A stretch of 6,595 bases of DNA from Planctomycetota bacterium (GCA_023417165.1 JAEZGD010000006.1:1-6595), one strand, 5' to 3'. Shown: positions 1 to 6,097, counted from the first letter of the stretch. Notes: generated by a model not told the origin, from the letters alone. Translations and numbers: made by a program.

Positions 1-453
1 AATCAGTTGTATCTCGCTAAGGATCACCCAGCTTTGGCTGGCGAAAACTTCGCCTTGGCGCAAGAAGTCTGTTACGAGTGGCTGACGGCTCAGACCGGCG
101 TTCATGTGGCCGTGACGCGCGACAACCTGCTACTGGGCCGTGGCGGCGGCGCTTTCAATGCTGCCTTCGTCAAAACGTTTCATCCCGAGCGCAGCGGCGA
201 TGTGTTATGGGCTTATGAACCGTATTACTTGTGCGGTGGTGCTGGCACCACGCATGGCAGTCCGTGGCGTTATGATACGCATGTTCCGTTGATGCTTTAT
301 GGACCGGGGATTCAGCAGGGATTGACTCTGCGGCGCGTCAGTCCTGCAGCGCTTGCACCTACGATGGCGCAGCTGCTCAGCGTAGATGCGCCGCCGCTGT
401 GCGTGGAAGAGCCCTTGTTCGAAGCACTACAACTCCCGAAGCCAACGCCGTGA
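1..453 (+). CDS. Alkaline phosphatase family protein, C-terminal fragment (PafA-like / type I phosphodiesterase superfamily)
   Basis: This is the 3' part of a gene whose frame is open from base 1, so the true start lies outside the window; the TTG at 7 is not a credible start. The 150 residues visible match the end of the PafA-like alkaline phosphatases, which hydrolyse phosphomonoesters outside the cytoplasm using two zinc ions. Diagnostic stretches are FHPERSGD followed by GTTHGSPWRYDTHVP. The His of GTTHG (253-255) sits where the family has a zinc-ligand His near the C-terminus, and RYDTHVPLMLYGPG is the conserved segment after it. The tail VSPAALAPTMAQLLSVDAPP is the usual ending of this superfamily. 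The catalytic Thr/Ser and the other metal ligands lie upstream and cannot be checked, so phosphatase versus diesterase specificity is unresolved. Its TGA overlaps the next gene's GTG, which suggests co-transcription. Confidence 0.85.
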   Translation, partial: NQLYLAKDHPALAGENFALAQEVCYEWLTAQTGVHVAVTRDNLLLGRGGGAFNAAFVKTFHPERSGDVLWAYEPYYLCGGAGTTHGSPWRYDTHVPLMLYGPGIQQGLTLRRVSPAALAPTMAQLLSVDAPPLCVEEPLFEALQLPKPTP

Positions 454-830
454 TCAAGCCATTTTACCTCGCTTTGCTGACCTGCCTGGCGACAGCGACA
501 TCGCTACTCGCCGACGATGCTGAGCAGCGGAAGTTCTTCAACGAGAAGATCTTGCCGGTGCTCAAGATGCATTGCTTTGAGTGCCATGCCAAGGACGCAG
601 ACGAGGTGAAGGGGGGTCTGCGGCTCGATACGCGAGCGGCGTTGCGCAGCGGCGGCGATAGCGGCGAGATTATTAAGCCGGGCGAGCCCGACGAGAGCTT
701 GTTGATTAAGGTGCTGCGGTATGACGAAGACGATCGTCAGATGCCGCCGCGCGGCAAACTAGATCAGGCGGTGATCGACGATTTCATCGCCTGGGTGAAG
801 CGGGGCGCGGTTGATCCACGCGACCCCTAA
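450..830 (+). CDS. Exported monoheme cytochrome c, free-standing PSCyt1 (planctomycete cytochrome C) domain
   Basis: The predicted protein has 126 aa. A GTG start at 450 is chosen because it gives a clean signal peptide (hydrophobic residues 5-20, likely cleavage after LLA at 21). An in-frame GTG at 399 would bury that signal behind about 17 polar residues. No Shine-Dalgarno is seen; the 4-base GTGA overlap with the phosphatase stop implies translational coupling. The mature part has one covalent heme site, CFECH (C42, C45, H46). The likely distal ligand is M98 in RQMPPRGKL, followed by the closing helix VIDDFIAWVKRGAVDP. This is the pattern of the planctomycete cytochrome C domain. The domain normally heads much larger proteins with DUF1549/DUF1553 partner domains; here the frame stops at TAA right after it. 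The role is presumably periplasmic electron transfer, with unknown partner. It could be a natural small cytochrome or the remnant of a larger protein. Confidence 0.85.
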   Translation: MIKPFYLALLTCLATATSLLADDAEQRKFFNEKILPVLKMHCFECHAKDADEVKGGLRLDTRAALRSGGDSGEIIKPGEPDESLLIKVLRYDEDDRQMPPRGKLDQAVIDDFIAWVKRGAVDPRDP

Positions 831-832
831 CG

Positions 833-864
833 AAAAAGCGGCGCTTCGTCTCTTGAAGCGCCGC
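833..864 (-). terminator. Rho-independent terminator for the minus-strand TPR gene
   Basis: A perfect 10-bp stem (GCGGCGCTTC at 838-847 and GAAGCGCCGC at 855-864) encloses a 7-base loop. Five A residues at 833-837 read as a T-tract directly after the stem on the minus strand. It begins 20 bases past the TAG of the TPR gene. On the + strand the hairpin also lies just after the cytochrome stop but is not followed by T residues, so it would terminate that transcript less efficiently. It sits between convergent genes, as expected. Confidence 0.85.
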
Positions 865-884
865 AACCCCACGCACTTGCTTGG

Positions 885-1826
885 CTAGTCGAGCATCGCC
901 TTGCCGAAGTTCTCGAGCGCCTTCTGTAGCGGGCGAACCACACCAGGGGTGTGCTCGATGCCTTTCAGATACACGCGGGCGGCGTCGGCATGGCGGCCTT
1001 GCTTCTCATAGGCTGCGCCTAGGTCACCGTAGCCAAAGACCACCGCCATCCCCGCGTCCGCCGCAGCGTCCATGTGCTCTTCCGCAGCGTCCGTTGCGCC
1101 ACGTTCCAGGTACATGGCTCCCAGCACATTGTGTGCTTGCCCTTCGAATTGGTCGCAACCCAGAGCGACCATCAGGTCCTGCGCGGTCGCGGGGATTAAG
1201 GTTAAAGTCGCCGTTTGATTGTGCAGCATCAAGATGGCGTCCCGATCCAGGCCATAGGCATTGGCAATCGCAGTCTCCAGTTCCTGCATCGCGACTAGTT
1301 TATACATGCCGCGCGTGTTAGGCGCGATCTGGTGCGGACGATGCGCCACGAACCGCATGGCTGGACCGATCGCGTCGTACCATTCATACGCCTGGCGCGC
1401 CTGGTCGAGTCGCAACAGTCCCAGGTAGTAGTGCACCACTGGGTTTTGCGGATCAAGGTCTTCGGCCAGCATCAGCTTCTCGGCTGCTTCGTCGAGTTGT
1501 CCCAGTTGCAGGTTCGCCACACCCATTGCCAGGTGTTGCCAGGCTTCGGTTTCGTGAGGCAATTGCACTTCGTTCCACATCATCAGCGCCTCTTCAGGTT
1601 GGCCCGCTTGATGTAGTTCGATCACCTGCCATAGTTTGACGTTCGGATCGACCGCAGTCGGCATCGGCCGGGCGGTCTGAATCCCCTCAGGCAAGAGCGC
1701 GGGTTCTGGCAGCGCTGCGGCTGCCGTTCGCATTGCCCAGAACATGGCGAGCGTTGCCGCCAGGGCGAGAATTGCCGCCCATTTCAGGAGTTCCCACTCC
1801 ATTCGGATTGTGCGTGTGGCGAACAT
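885..1826 (-). CDS. Membrane-anchored tetratricopeptide repeat (TPR) protein
   Basis: The predicted protein has 313 aa. The ATG at 1826 is chosen because GGAGGT lies 5 bases upstream; the frame could extend to a TTG at 1844 but without such a site. Residues 16-32 form one hydrophobic helix after a basic N-terminus (a signal anchor or uncleaved signal), then a Pro-rich linker to about residue 60. TPR-like helical pairs follow: about 62-92 (AGQPEEALMMW), 94-127 (LGQLDEAAEKLMLAEDLDP) and the start of another near 129-145. A less regular middle (about 146-225) contains no motif I recognise. Two more repeats lie at about 229-259 (LERGATDAAEEHM) and 260-294 (KQGRHADAARVYLKGIEHTP). TPRs mediate protein-protein contacts; no catalytic domain is seen, so the partner and process are unknown. 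It ends in its own terminator and is preceded by a 328-base gap, so it is probably transcribed alone. Confidence 0.8.
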   Translation of the reverse strand: MFATRTIRMEWELLKWAAILALAATLAMFWAMRTAAAALPEPALLPEGIQTARPMPTAVDPNVKLWQVIELHQAGQPEEALMMWNEVQLPHETEAWQHLAMGVANLQLGQLDEAAEKLMLAEDLDPQNPVVHYYLGLLRLDQARQAYEWYDAIGPAMRFVAHRPHQIAPNTRGMYKLVAMQELETAIANAYGLDRDAILMLHNQTATLTLIPATAQDLMVALGCDQFEGQAHNVLGAMYLERGATDAAEEHMDAAADAGMAVVFGYGDLGAAYEKQGRHADAARVYLKGIEHTPGVVRPLQKALENFGKAMLD

Positions 1827-1831
1827 GATCC

Positions 1832-1837
1832 ACCTCC
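1832..1837 (-). promoter_or_regulatory. Shine-Dalgarno site of the TPR gene
   Basis: On the minus strand GGAGGT is followed by GGATC and then ATG at 1826. This near-perfect site decides the start codon in favour of 1826 over the upstream TTG at 1844. Confidence 0.75.
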
Positions 1838-2001
1838 AGTGCAAGGTGCTTTGGTGCGTTCTTCCACAAGAGATATCAAGGCAATTGGTGTACCGAGAAA
1901 TGACCTCGCGCCGGTTTGTCCGAAGGCTCTGGTGGACTACATGTTACGTATCGTTCGTTAAAGTCGCGCGCCGGACGATTGTGCTACTGCGACCGGCCAG
2001 C

Positions 2002-2021
2002 ACTGTGCGAGCGTGCACAGT
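2002..2021. repeat. Perfect 7-bp inverted repeat in the intergenic region
   Basis: ACTGTGC (2002-2008) and GCACAGT (2015-2021) are exact reverse complements around a 6-base centre. It lies 134 bases past the stop of the J-like gene and 176 bases before the TPR start codon. It could be a weak hairpin or a dimeric regulator site. The CTGT...ACAG half-sites recall LexA boxes, but the spacing is 10 rather than 8 bases, so I do not call one. No T-tract follows on either strand. Confidence 0.4.
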
Positions 2022-2154
2022 CGCACGGTTCCCTGAGATTCAACCTACTGCTGCCGCTAACGTCATGCAAACGCTGCCATTCATTTCTGGTCGAAGCAGC
2101 GCAGATGCCACCCAAACGAGTACAGCCATTCGGCTTAGAAATAGCCGCGAGGGC

Positions 2155-3207
2155 CTATTGTCGCAGCGAAGGAATGAATCGCAGCGAATGAAGCGTTAAC
2201 TTCGCATTCGAGGGCAGCCCGGTCACGGTCAGTGCCAGCGTCTGTTCGCCACCTCGCGGCACACGCCAAACGAACTCGTCGACAACGACCCCTTCGCCAG
2301 TCGATGAGGTTTGAATGGAGCGCGCTTTGGTGTTGTCTTCCAGACGCAGTTGCCATTGCGCGTCATCCACTGCGTCAACGGTATAGGTGATCTGCACCTG
2401 AAAAATCGCCGGGCGAACAAGCTTAAACTTCCAGCGCGCCACGGTCGTCTCATCGCGCCAACCGCTCACGACCGGTGGCCCGGATTGTTCGACAAGGCTG
2501 AGCCCCTCCGACAATTCCGCCGCAACGACGGAAAAGTTTAGGTCGCCGTTGCCTTCCTGATGCAGCACCGGATCGCTGTCCTCTGGCGACAACCGAGGGT
2601 TCGCCGGCTGGGCCTCTTCTTCGACTGCTTGTTCTTCGACATCGCTACTGGGTTCCACACGCGCGATGGGCTTGCTTCGCTGAGTCAAAACCAACAGGCC
2701 GACGCTCGTGCCGACGATGATCAGCAAAAAGAGCGCGCCTAAAGGTAGCCACCAGCGAAATCCTTCGGCGGGCGGCTCCTGTTCAATTTCCGCGGTCGCA
2801 GATGCAGGCGGTTGGCTCACCGGCACTGCCATCGGCATCGGTCGCGCAGCAGGCATGGGCGGTGCAGCCGCGGGCGGCGCGGGAGCAAAGCCGGATAACG
2901 GATAAGCGGTGAGAGCTGTGGGATAACGCTTTTGCAGCAGTCCGGCGTCGTATGCGGTCTTGGACGGAGCGTTCAGCAGGCATACTCTGGCGGCGGCAAG
3001 TTCGTTCAGTAGCTTTTGCGTAAAGCGGCCGCGCGGCCCCATTTGATACTTGCGAATTTCGGCCATGCGCGCATCGGCCGCTTGCGAGATCGCCTGCAGA
3101 TCGCTTTCCAACTCCGGCAAGCCCAACAACTGATAGTGGTTGGGCGGGCGATAATAGGGCGCGATGCCTAACCATTCCAGATACGGATCAAAATCGTCAG
3201 GCATCAT
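2155..3207 (-). CDS. Single-pass membrane protein with planctomycete J-like N-terminal domain and C-terminal beta-rich domain
   Basis: The predicted protein has 350 aa from ATG 3207 (ATG 3204 is equally possible). Frame extension to 3264 would overlap the upstream gene and is rejected. Residues 7-93 form a domain common in planctomycete proteins: DPYLEWLGI, then PPNHYQLLGL, QKLLNELAAARVCLLN and TAYDAGL. The HYQLLGL and YDAGL ends resemble a DnaJ J-domain, but no HPD tripeptide exists between the helices, so Hsp70 stimulation is unlikely. A Pro/Ala-rich linker (107-147) leads to one transmembrane helix (153-174) and an acidic linker (about 183-210). A C-terminal domain (about 220-350) then shows alternating strand-like segments, probably a beta-sandwich on the outer side. 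Its function is unknown; the topology suggests linking a cytoplasmic J-like module to an external binding domain. It starts 16 bases after the oxidoreductase stop with no good Shine-Dalgarno, implying translational coupling. Confidence 0.8.
   Translation of the reverse strand: MMPDDFDPYLEWLGIAPYYRPPNHYQLLGLPELESDLQAISQAADARMAEIRKYQMGPRGRFTQKLLNELAAARVCLLNAPSKTAYDAGLLQKRYPTALTAYPLSGFAPAPPAAAPPMPAARPMPMAVPVSQPPASATAEIEQEPPAEGFRWWLPLGALFLLIIVGTSVGLLVLTQRSKPIARVEPSSDVEEQAVEEEAQPANPRLSPEDSDPVLHQEGNGDLNFSVVAAELSEGLSLVEQSGPPVVSGWRDETTVARWKFKLVRPAIFQVQITYTVDAVDDAQWQLRLEDNTKARSIQTSSTGEGVVVDEFVWRVPRGGEQTLALTVTGLPSNAKLTLHSLRFIPSLRQ
2161..2188. repeat. Short direct repeat at the 3' end of the J-like gene
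   Basis: TCGCAGCGAA occurs at 2161-2170 and again at 2179-2188, an 18-base period. Read on the minus strand it encodes the repeated SLR in the C-terminal tail SLRFIPSLRQ. It may be a small tandem duplication that extended the protein's tail, or chance. Confidence 0.45.
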
Positions 3208-3223
3208 AGAGGTAGATCGTTGC

Positions 3224-4690
3224 TTACACTTCCTTCGGCACCACGAACGGGGCGCGATAGTCACGCGTCAGCAACTTGTTGGCTTCTTCGTCGCCGACGA
3301 ACTTTTCAGCGGCCGGATCGAACTTCAGCACGCGCCCTAATTGATAGTCGGTTGTGTCGAGCTTGACGTCAACCGCCTTCAGATTTTCGCGCAGGTTGTT
3401 GAAGGTCTCGACCACCTGGGCGTTATCGCCAAGCGTTTGGTTCTGCTTGCTGAACGGCGCGGGGGCCCCCAGTCGATACGAAATATTCGCCAGGTGACAC
3501 AGCGCGGCCGAGTAGTGCGCGACCTCCGCGTCGCAGTTGTTATCTTCCGGCTTGCGCGTGCGAATGGCATTAATCCACGAGCCGAACGCGCCGCCCGCGG
3601 CGACTTTCACATCGCCGTCGAACTTGAGGTTCTCGGCCGGCTTGCCGCCATGCGGATAAAACTTGCCGTCTCTGATCACCCCTTCTGAAGTATAGAACTC
3701 GTTCGTGACCTTGGGCGGCCAATCCTTGTGTTTGCCGACCAGGCCGCGGACTTCAAATACTAGCAAGACGTCATCGGGATATTTATAGACCGCCATTTGC
3801 GTGTTCGGCGTTTGTCCCTGATCCTCGTAGGCGAACCGACCGCCGAGCGACCAGACCTCGGTCGGCAGCGTTCCGCCCTGAATGCCCCAGCGGGCGATGT
3901 CGATCTCGTGCACGCCTTGATTGCCGATGTCGCCGTTGCCGGTGTCCCAGAACCAGTGCCAGTTGTAATGGACCAGGTTGCGATGGAAGGGCTGTTGCGG
4001 CGCGGGTCCCAGCCACAAATCCCAGTTCAGCGTCTCTGGCGGCGTTTCGGTCTTCTTGAAATCGATGCTCCAGCGCGGCTTCGCGCAATAGCCCTTGGCG
4101 ACTTGCAGCTTGCCATATTTGCCGCTTTGGATCGCGGCGATCATCTTGGCTTTGCCGGCGCTGCTGCGGTTTTGCGTACCGTGCTGCACCACGCGGTTGT
4201 ATTTCTTCGCCGCCTCGACGCACTGGCGACCTTCGAAGACGTTGTGGCTGATCGGCTTCTCGACATACACATCTTTGCCCGCCTGGCAGGCCCAAATGGT
4301 CATCAGCGAATGCCAATGGTTCGTCGTGGCGATGGTGATCGCATCGAGATTTTTGTCTTCAAGCGCTTCGCGAACATCTTGCACACAGCGCGGAGCGGCG
4401 CTCGTGGGCTTCTTGCTCTCCTTTTGCTTCTTTTGAATGTCACTGAGACGAGAGCTGAAGCGCGTCTCGTCCACGTCGATGAGATAGGTGATCTCGACGC
4501 CGTCGCGCCCCGCCAAATCACCAATATGAGCGCCGCCTCGCCCATTGATACCAGCCACGCCCACGCGGATCGTATCGTTCGCGCCGATCACTCGGCCGGA
4601 CGCTTTCGTCCCCGCGATGGTGAAGAGCGAAAAGGCGGTGCTGGCGGCGGCCGTGGTTTGTAGGAACTTGCGGCGCGATAAGCGACTCAT
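3224..4690 (-). CDS. Tat-exported Gfo/Idh/MocA family oxidoreductase
   Basis: The predicted protein has 488 aa from ATG 4690, with GGAG (4698-4701) 7 bases upstream. The N-terminus carries a twin-arginine signal (SRRKFLQTT, R6-R7) and a hydrophobic stretch to about residue 27, so the folded enzyme, with its nucleotide already bound, is probably exported. The Rossmann fold starts at TIRVGVAGINGRGG (40-53), with D72 ending the second strand. The hallmark segment TTNHWHSLMTIWACQAGKDVYVEKP (122-146) holds the EKP lysine K145, the likely catalytic residue. The C-terminal alpha/beta domain includes WLGPAP (226-231) and GNQGVHEIDIARW (256-268), with H261 in the usual active-site position. Relatives are NAD(P)-dependent dehydrogenases acting on sugars, inositols and related compounds; the substrate cannot be read here. 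A Lys/Glu-rich insert (about 86-95) follows the second strand. It is likely co-transcribed with the J-like gene downstream. Confidence 0.93.
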   Translation of the reverse strand: MSRLSRRKFLQTTAAASTAFSLFTIAGTKASGRVIGANDTIRVGVAGINGRGGAHIGDLAGRDGVEITYLIDVDETRFSSRLSDIQKKQKESKKPTSAAPRCVQDVREALEDKNLDAITIATTNHWHSLMTIWACQAGKDVYVEKPISHNVFEGRQCVEAAKKYNRVVQHGTQNRSSAGKAKMIAAIQSGKYGKLQVAKGYCAKPRWSIDFKKTETPPETLNWDLWLGPAPQQPFHRNLVHYNWHWFWDTGNGDIGNQGVHEIDIARWGIQGGTLPTEVWSLGGRFAYEDQGQTPNTQMAVYKYPDDVLLVFEVRGLVGKHKDWPPKVTNEFYTSEGVIRDGKFYPHGGKPAENLKFDGDVKVAAGGAFGSWINAIRTRKPEDNNCDAEVAHYSAALCHLANISYRLGAPAPFSKQNQTLGDNAQVVETFNNLRENLKAVDVKLDTTDYQLGRVLKFDPAAEKFVGDEEANKLLTRDYRAPFVVPKEV

Positions 4691-4766
4691 GGCGGGGCTC
4701 CAAGCAAGAGAGGGTGGAAGGGATGCAGGCCCTTATTACACCACGCTCGTATGCGCCGGTCCACTA

Positions 4767-5291
4767 TTAACTGGGTAGCGCTGGGCCTTGAACGGGCGGC
4801 CGGCGAAAGCGGCGATATAGCGCGATGAGCCAGCCCACTAGCAAAACCAGAAATCCGGCGAACAACATCCACACCGCCGAGGAGAGCCGCGCCGGCTGCG
4901 CCAGATTCGCCTGGACGACCAGGATGTGTATGCCCAGGAAAAATAGCGTCTCAAAGATGGCGAACCAGAGGCCGAATGTGAGCAAGTCGGCGCAAGTGGC
5001 CGCGTGTTGTTTGGCCGATAGCCAATAGTCGCGGTGCGGCAGGTTCACCAAATTCACCGGGAAGAACCGGATGCTATAGAACACGCCGACCAAAAACAGC
5101 GGCATGCCCAAGCCAACCAGCGCCATCAGCATCAGATGCGACTCGCGCGACATCCAGTTATCGGCAGCGCAGCGCGCATCGAAGTGGGAAGCGACTTGCG
5201 GCGGCAATTGCTGACTCGCCCAGACCAAACTGGCCGCCATGGCGACCAGTGCCAACAAGAGTAACGCCAAAGGCAATAGCATCCGGTTCAT
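4767..5291 (-). CDS. DUF1648/SdpI-like integral membrane protein
   Basis: The predicted protein has 174 aa from ATG 5291. ATG 5282 and TTG 5309 are alternatives, and none has a clear Shine-Dalgarno. Four hydrophobic helices are visible: about 4-25, 53-74, 103-126 and 137-159. Between the first two is a periplasmic-type loop LPPQVASHFDA...DNWMSR, the signature of DUF1648, whose consensus resembles P..V..HFD..G.PDGW; here a Cys (C41) stands near the usual Gly. FPVNLVNLPHRDYWLS (77-92) matches the NLPNKDYWL-like motif found after helix two in these proteins. The family includes SdpI-type immunity/sensor proteins of Firmicutes, but most members, especially in planctomycetes, have no known role, and I see no toxin gene nearby. 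The gene lies 76 bases before the oxidoreductase and may be co-transcribed with it. Confidence 0.75.
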   Translation of the reverse strand: MNRMLLPLALLLLALVAMAASLVWASQQLPPQVASHFDARCAADNWMSRESHLMLMALVGLGMPLFLVGVFYSIRFFPVNLVNLPHRDYWLSAKQHAATCADLLTFGLWFAIFETLFFLGIHILVVQANLAQPARLSSAVWMLFAGFLVLLVGWLIALYRRFRRPPVQGPALPS

Positions 5292-5352
5292 GGCGATCGA
5301 ACCGAGCAATGGAGTTATCTGCAGATTGCCCGTCGCACTAGCTCATAGCCTC

Positions 5353-5375
5353 GATAGCCCATGCGTCGGGCTATC
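5353..5375 (-). terminator. Candidate hairpin terminator downstream of ppa
   Basis: GATAGCCC (5353-5360) and GGGCTATC (5368-5375) are perfect complements around a 7-base loop. The hairpin begins 27 bases past the ppa TAG and ends 61 bases before the next minus-strand start codon. No T-tract follows on either strand, so it could instead be an mRNA-stabilising hairpin or attenuator between ppa and the membrane-protein gene. Confidence 0.4.
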
Positions 5376-5402
5376 AAGGTTGATGACGAAGCTGATCTGA
5401 CT

Positions 5403-5957
5403 CTAACCAATCTTTTGTCGGAAGCCGCGGCGACGCTGGTTGCTGTAGCGCTCCAAGGCGTCCTCGATAATCGGCAGCGCCGAGGCCGACGGCAAAAATT
5501 CGTCGACTTCGACTGTCTTGCCTTCCAAGGTTTTGTAGTCCTGGAAGAACCGTCGCAAGGTTGCCAAGCGGTGCGCTGGCAATTCGCTCGCCTCATGAAA
5601 GCCATTGTACTCGGGATCGTCGACCGCGACCGCGAGGATCTTGTGGTCGCGCTTGCCGCCGTCGATCATCGTCATCAGACCGATCGCCCTGGCGTGCACC
5701 AGCGTGAGCGGCGCGACGGCTTCCTGGCAGAGCACCAGCACGTCGAGCGGATCGTCGTCTTCGGCCAGCGTTTGCGGGACAAAGCCGTAGTTGGCCGGGT
5801 AATAAACGGCCGAATACAGGATCCGATCGAGCTTGAGCAAGCCGGTCGTCTTGTCGAGTTCGTATTTGATGCTCGAGCCCGTGGGAATTTCGATCACCGA
5901 GGTGAATTCGCTCGGCAGCCGTTCGCCGGGGGTAACATCGTGCCAGCAATGAGTCAT
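5403..5957 (-). CDS. ppa: Soluble family I inorganic pyrophosphatase
   Basis: The predicted protein has 184 aa, the normal length for bacterial family I enzymes (about 175-185). It hydrolyses pyrophosphate to two phosphates in the cytoplasm with Mg2+, pulling nucleotide-sugar, nucleic-acid and aminoacyl-tRNA synthesis forward. The signature DDDPLDVLVL (67-76) is intact. Active-site residues can be matched one by one to the E. coli enzyme: K31, E33, R45, Y57, D67, D69, D72, D99, D104 and K106, all shifted by two. Y141 and K142 fall at the same numbers, which implies a two-residue deletion in between. The ATG at 5957 is preceded by AAGGA (5968-5972) at a slightly long 10-base spacing. It is divergent from the UDP-glucuronate decarboxylase gene and shares its upstream region. 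No residue loss suggests inactivity. Confidence 0.97.
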   Translation of the reverse strand: MTHCWHDVTPGERLPSEFTSVIEIPTGSSIKYELDKTTGLLKLDRILYSAVYYPANYGFVPQTLAEDDDPLDVLVLCQEAVAPLTLVHARAIGLMTMIDGGKRDHKILAVAVDDPEYNGFHEASELPAHRLATLRRFFQDYKTLEGKTVEVDEFLPSASALPIIEDALERYSNQRRRGFRQKIG

Positions 5958-6030
5958 GCGGCCTAAATCCTTACACTTTCTACGTTGGTACTTTTCCGCC
6001 AGTGTAGGCGTCCGCTCCAGCCAGGGCTAG

Positions 6031-6043
6031 AGGCAGTCTGCCT
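6031..6043. promoter_or_regulatory. Palindrome in the ppa/decarboxylase divergent region, possible operator
   Basis: AGGCAG, a single central T, then CTGCCT form a perfect palindrome. It lies about midway in the 179-base region between the divergent ppa and decarboxylase start codons, where a shared regulator could bind. Upstream of ppa, TACACT (6001-6006, minus strand) could be a -10 element but lacks a matching -35. The assignment is positional only. Confidence 0.3.
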
Positions 6044-6067
6044 GCACGCACTAATCGGCACGCCCTG

Positions 6068-6097
6068 TTCCCTTGCGTCGATTTCCTCTTCTACAAT
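6068..6097 (+). promoter_or_regulatory. Candidate sigma70-type promoter of the decarboxylase gene
   Basis: TACAAT at 6092-6097 matches five of six bases of the -10 consensus and lies 39 bases before the GTG start. The best -35 partner is the weak TTCCCT (6068-6073) at an 18-base spacing. The surrounding sequence is locally AT-richer. The leader would be about 30 bases and contains the ribosome binding site AAGGGA (6122-6127). Confidence 0.45.

Larger units (their letters stand above)
1827..2154. other. Intergenic region of 328 bases between the J-like and TPR genes
   Basis: I find no convincing gene here. Frames on the + strand that run through it (for example from a TTG at 1916) lack a Shine-Dalgarno, resemble no family, and continue into the antisense of the neighbouring gene. 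On the minus strand it must carry the 5' leader, and probably the promoter, of the TPR gene. No well-spaced -35/-10 pair stands out; the AT-richer spots are around 1871-1877 and 1943-1961. One clear inverted repeat (2002-2021) is listed separately. No T-tract terminator is visible after the J-like gene, so readthrough cannot be excluded. Confidence 0.6.

Noticed and set aside
450..500. Lipoprotein signal in the cytochrome (LLTC at residues 9-12)
   Set aside because: Thr precedes the Cys, and the hydrophobic stretch before it is too short. A type I cleavage site after LLA (residue 21) fits better.
2003..2020. LexA-like SOS box (CTGT...ACAG)
   Set aside because: The half-sites are 10 bases apart instead of 8, and the adjacent gene is not a DNA-repair gene.
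1916..2191. 91-codon + strand frame in the intergenic region with Cys pairs (CYC, CKRCH) suggesting a heme or zinc motif
   Set aside because: It has a TTG start and no Shine-Dalgarno, runs into the antisense of the J-like gene, and has no signal peptide or recognisable domain around the Cys residues. The CxxCH is most likely chance.
1744..2199. 151-codon + strand frame spanning the TPR gene start and the intergenic region
   Set aside because: It overlaps antisense to two real genes, has low-complexity Arg/Ser-rich content, and lacks a ribosome binding site.
3797..4663. 288-codon open frame on the + strand opposite the oxidoreductase gene
   Set aside because: It is fully antisense to a gene with clear family motifs. 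Its translation resembles no family, and long antisense frames are expected in GC-rich genes.
4718..4734. Hairpin AAGGG-N7-CCCTT upstream of the oxidoreductase start
   Set aside because: The stem is only 5 bp with no T-tract, which is likely to occur by chance.
5593..5949. 118-codon frame on the minus strand within ppa
   Set aside because: It is an out-of-frame shadow of ppa, whose own frame has every active-site residue.
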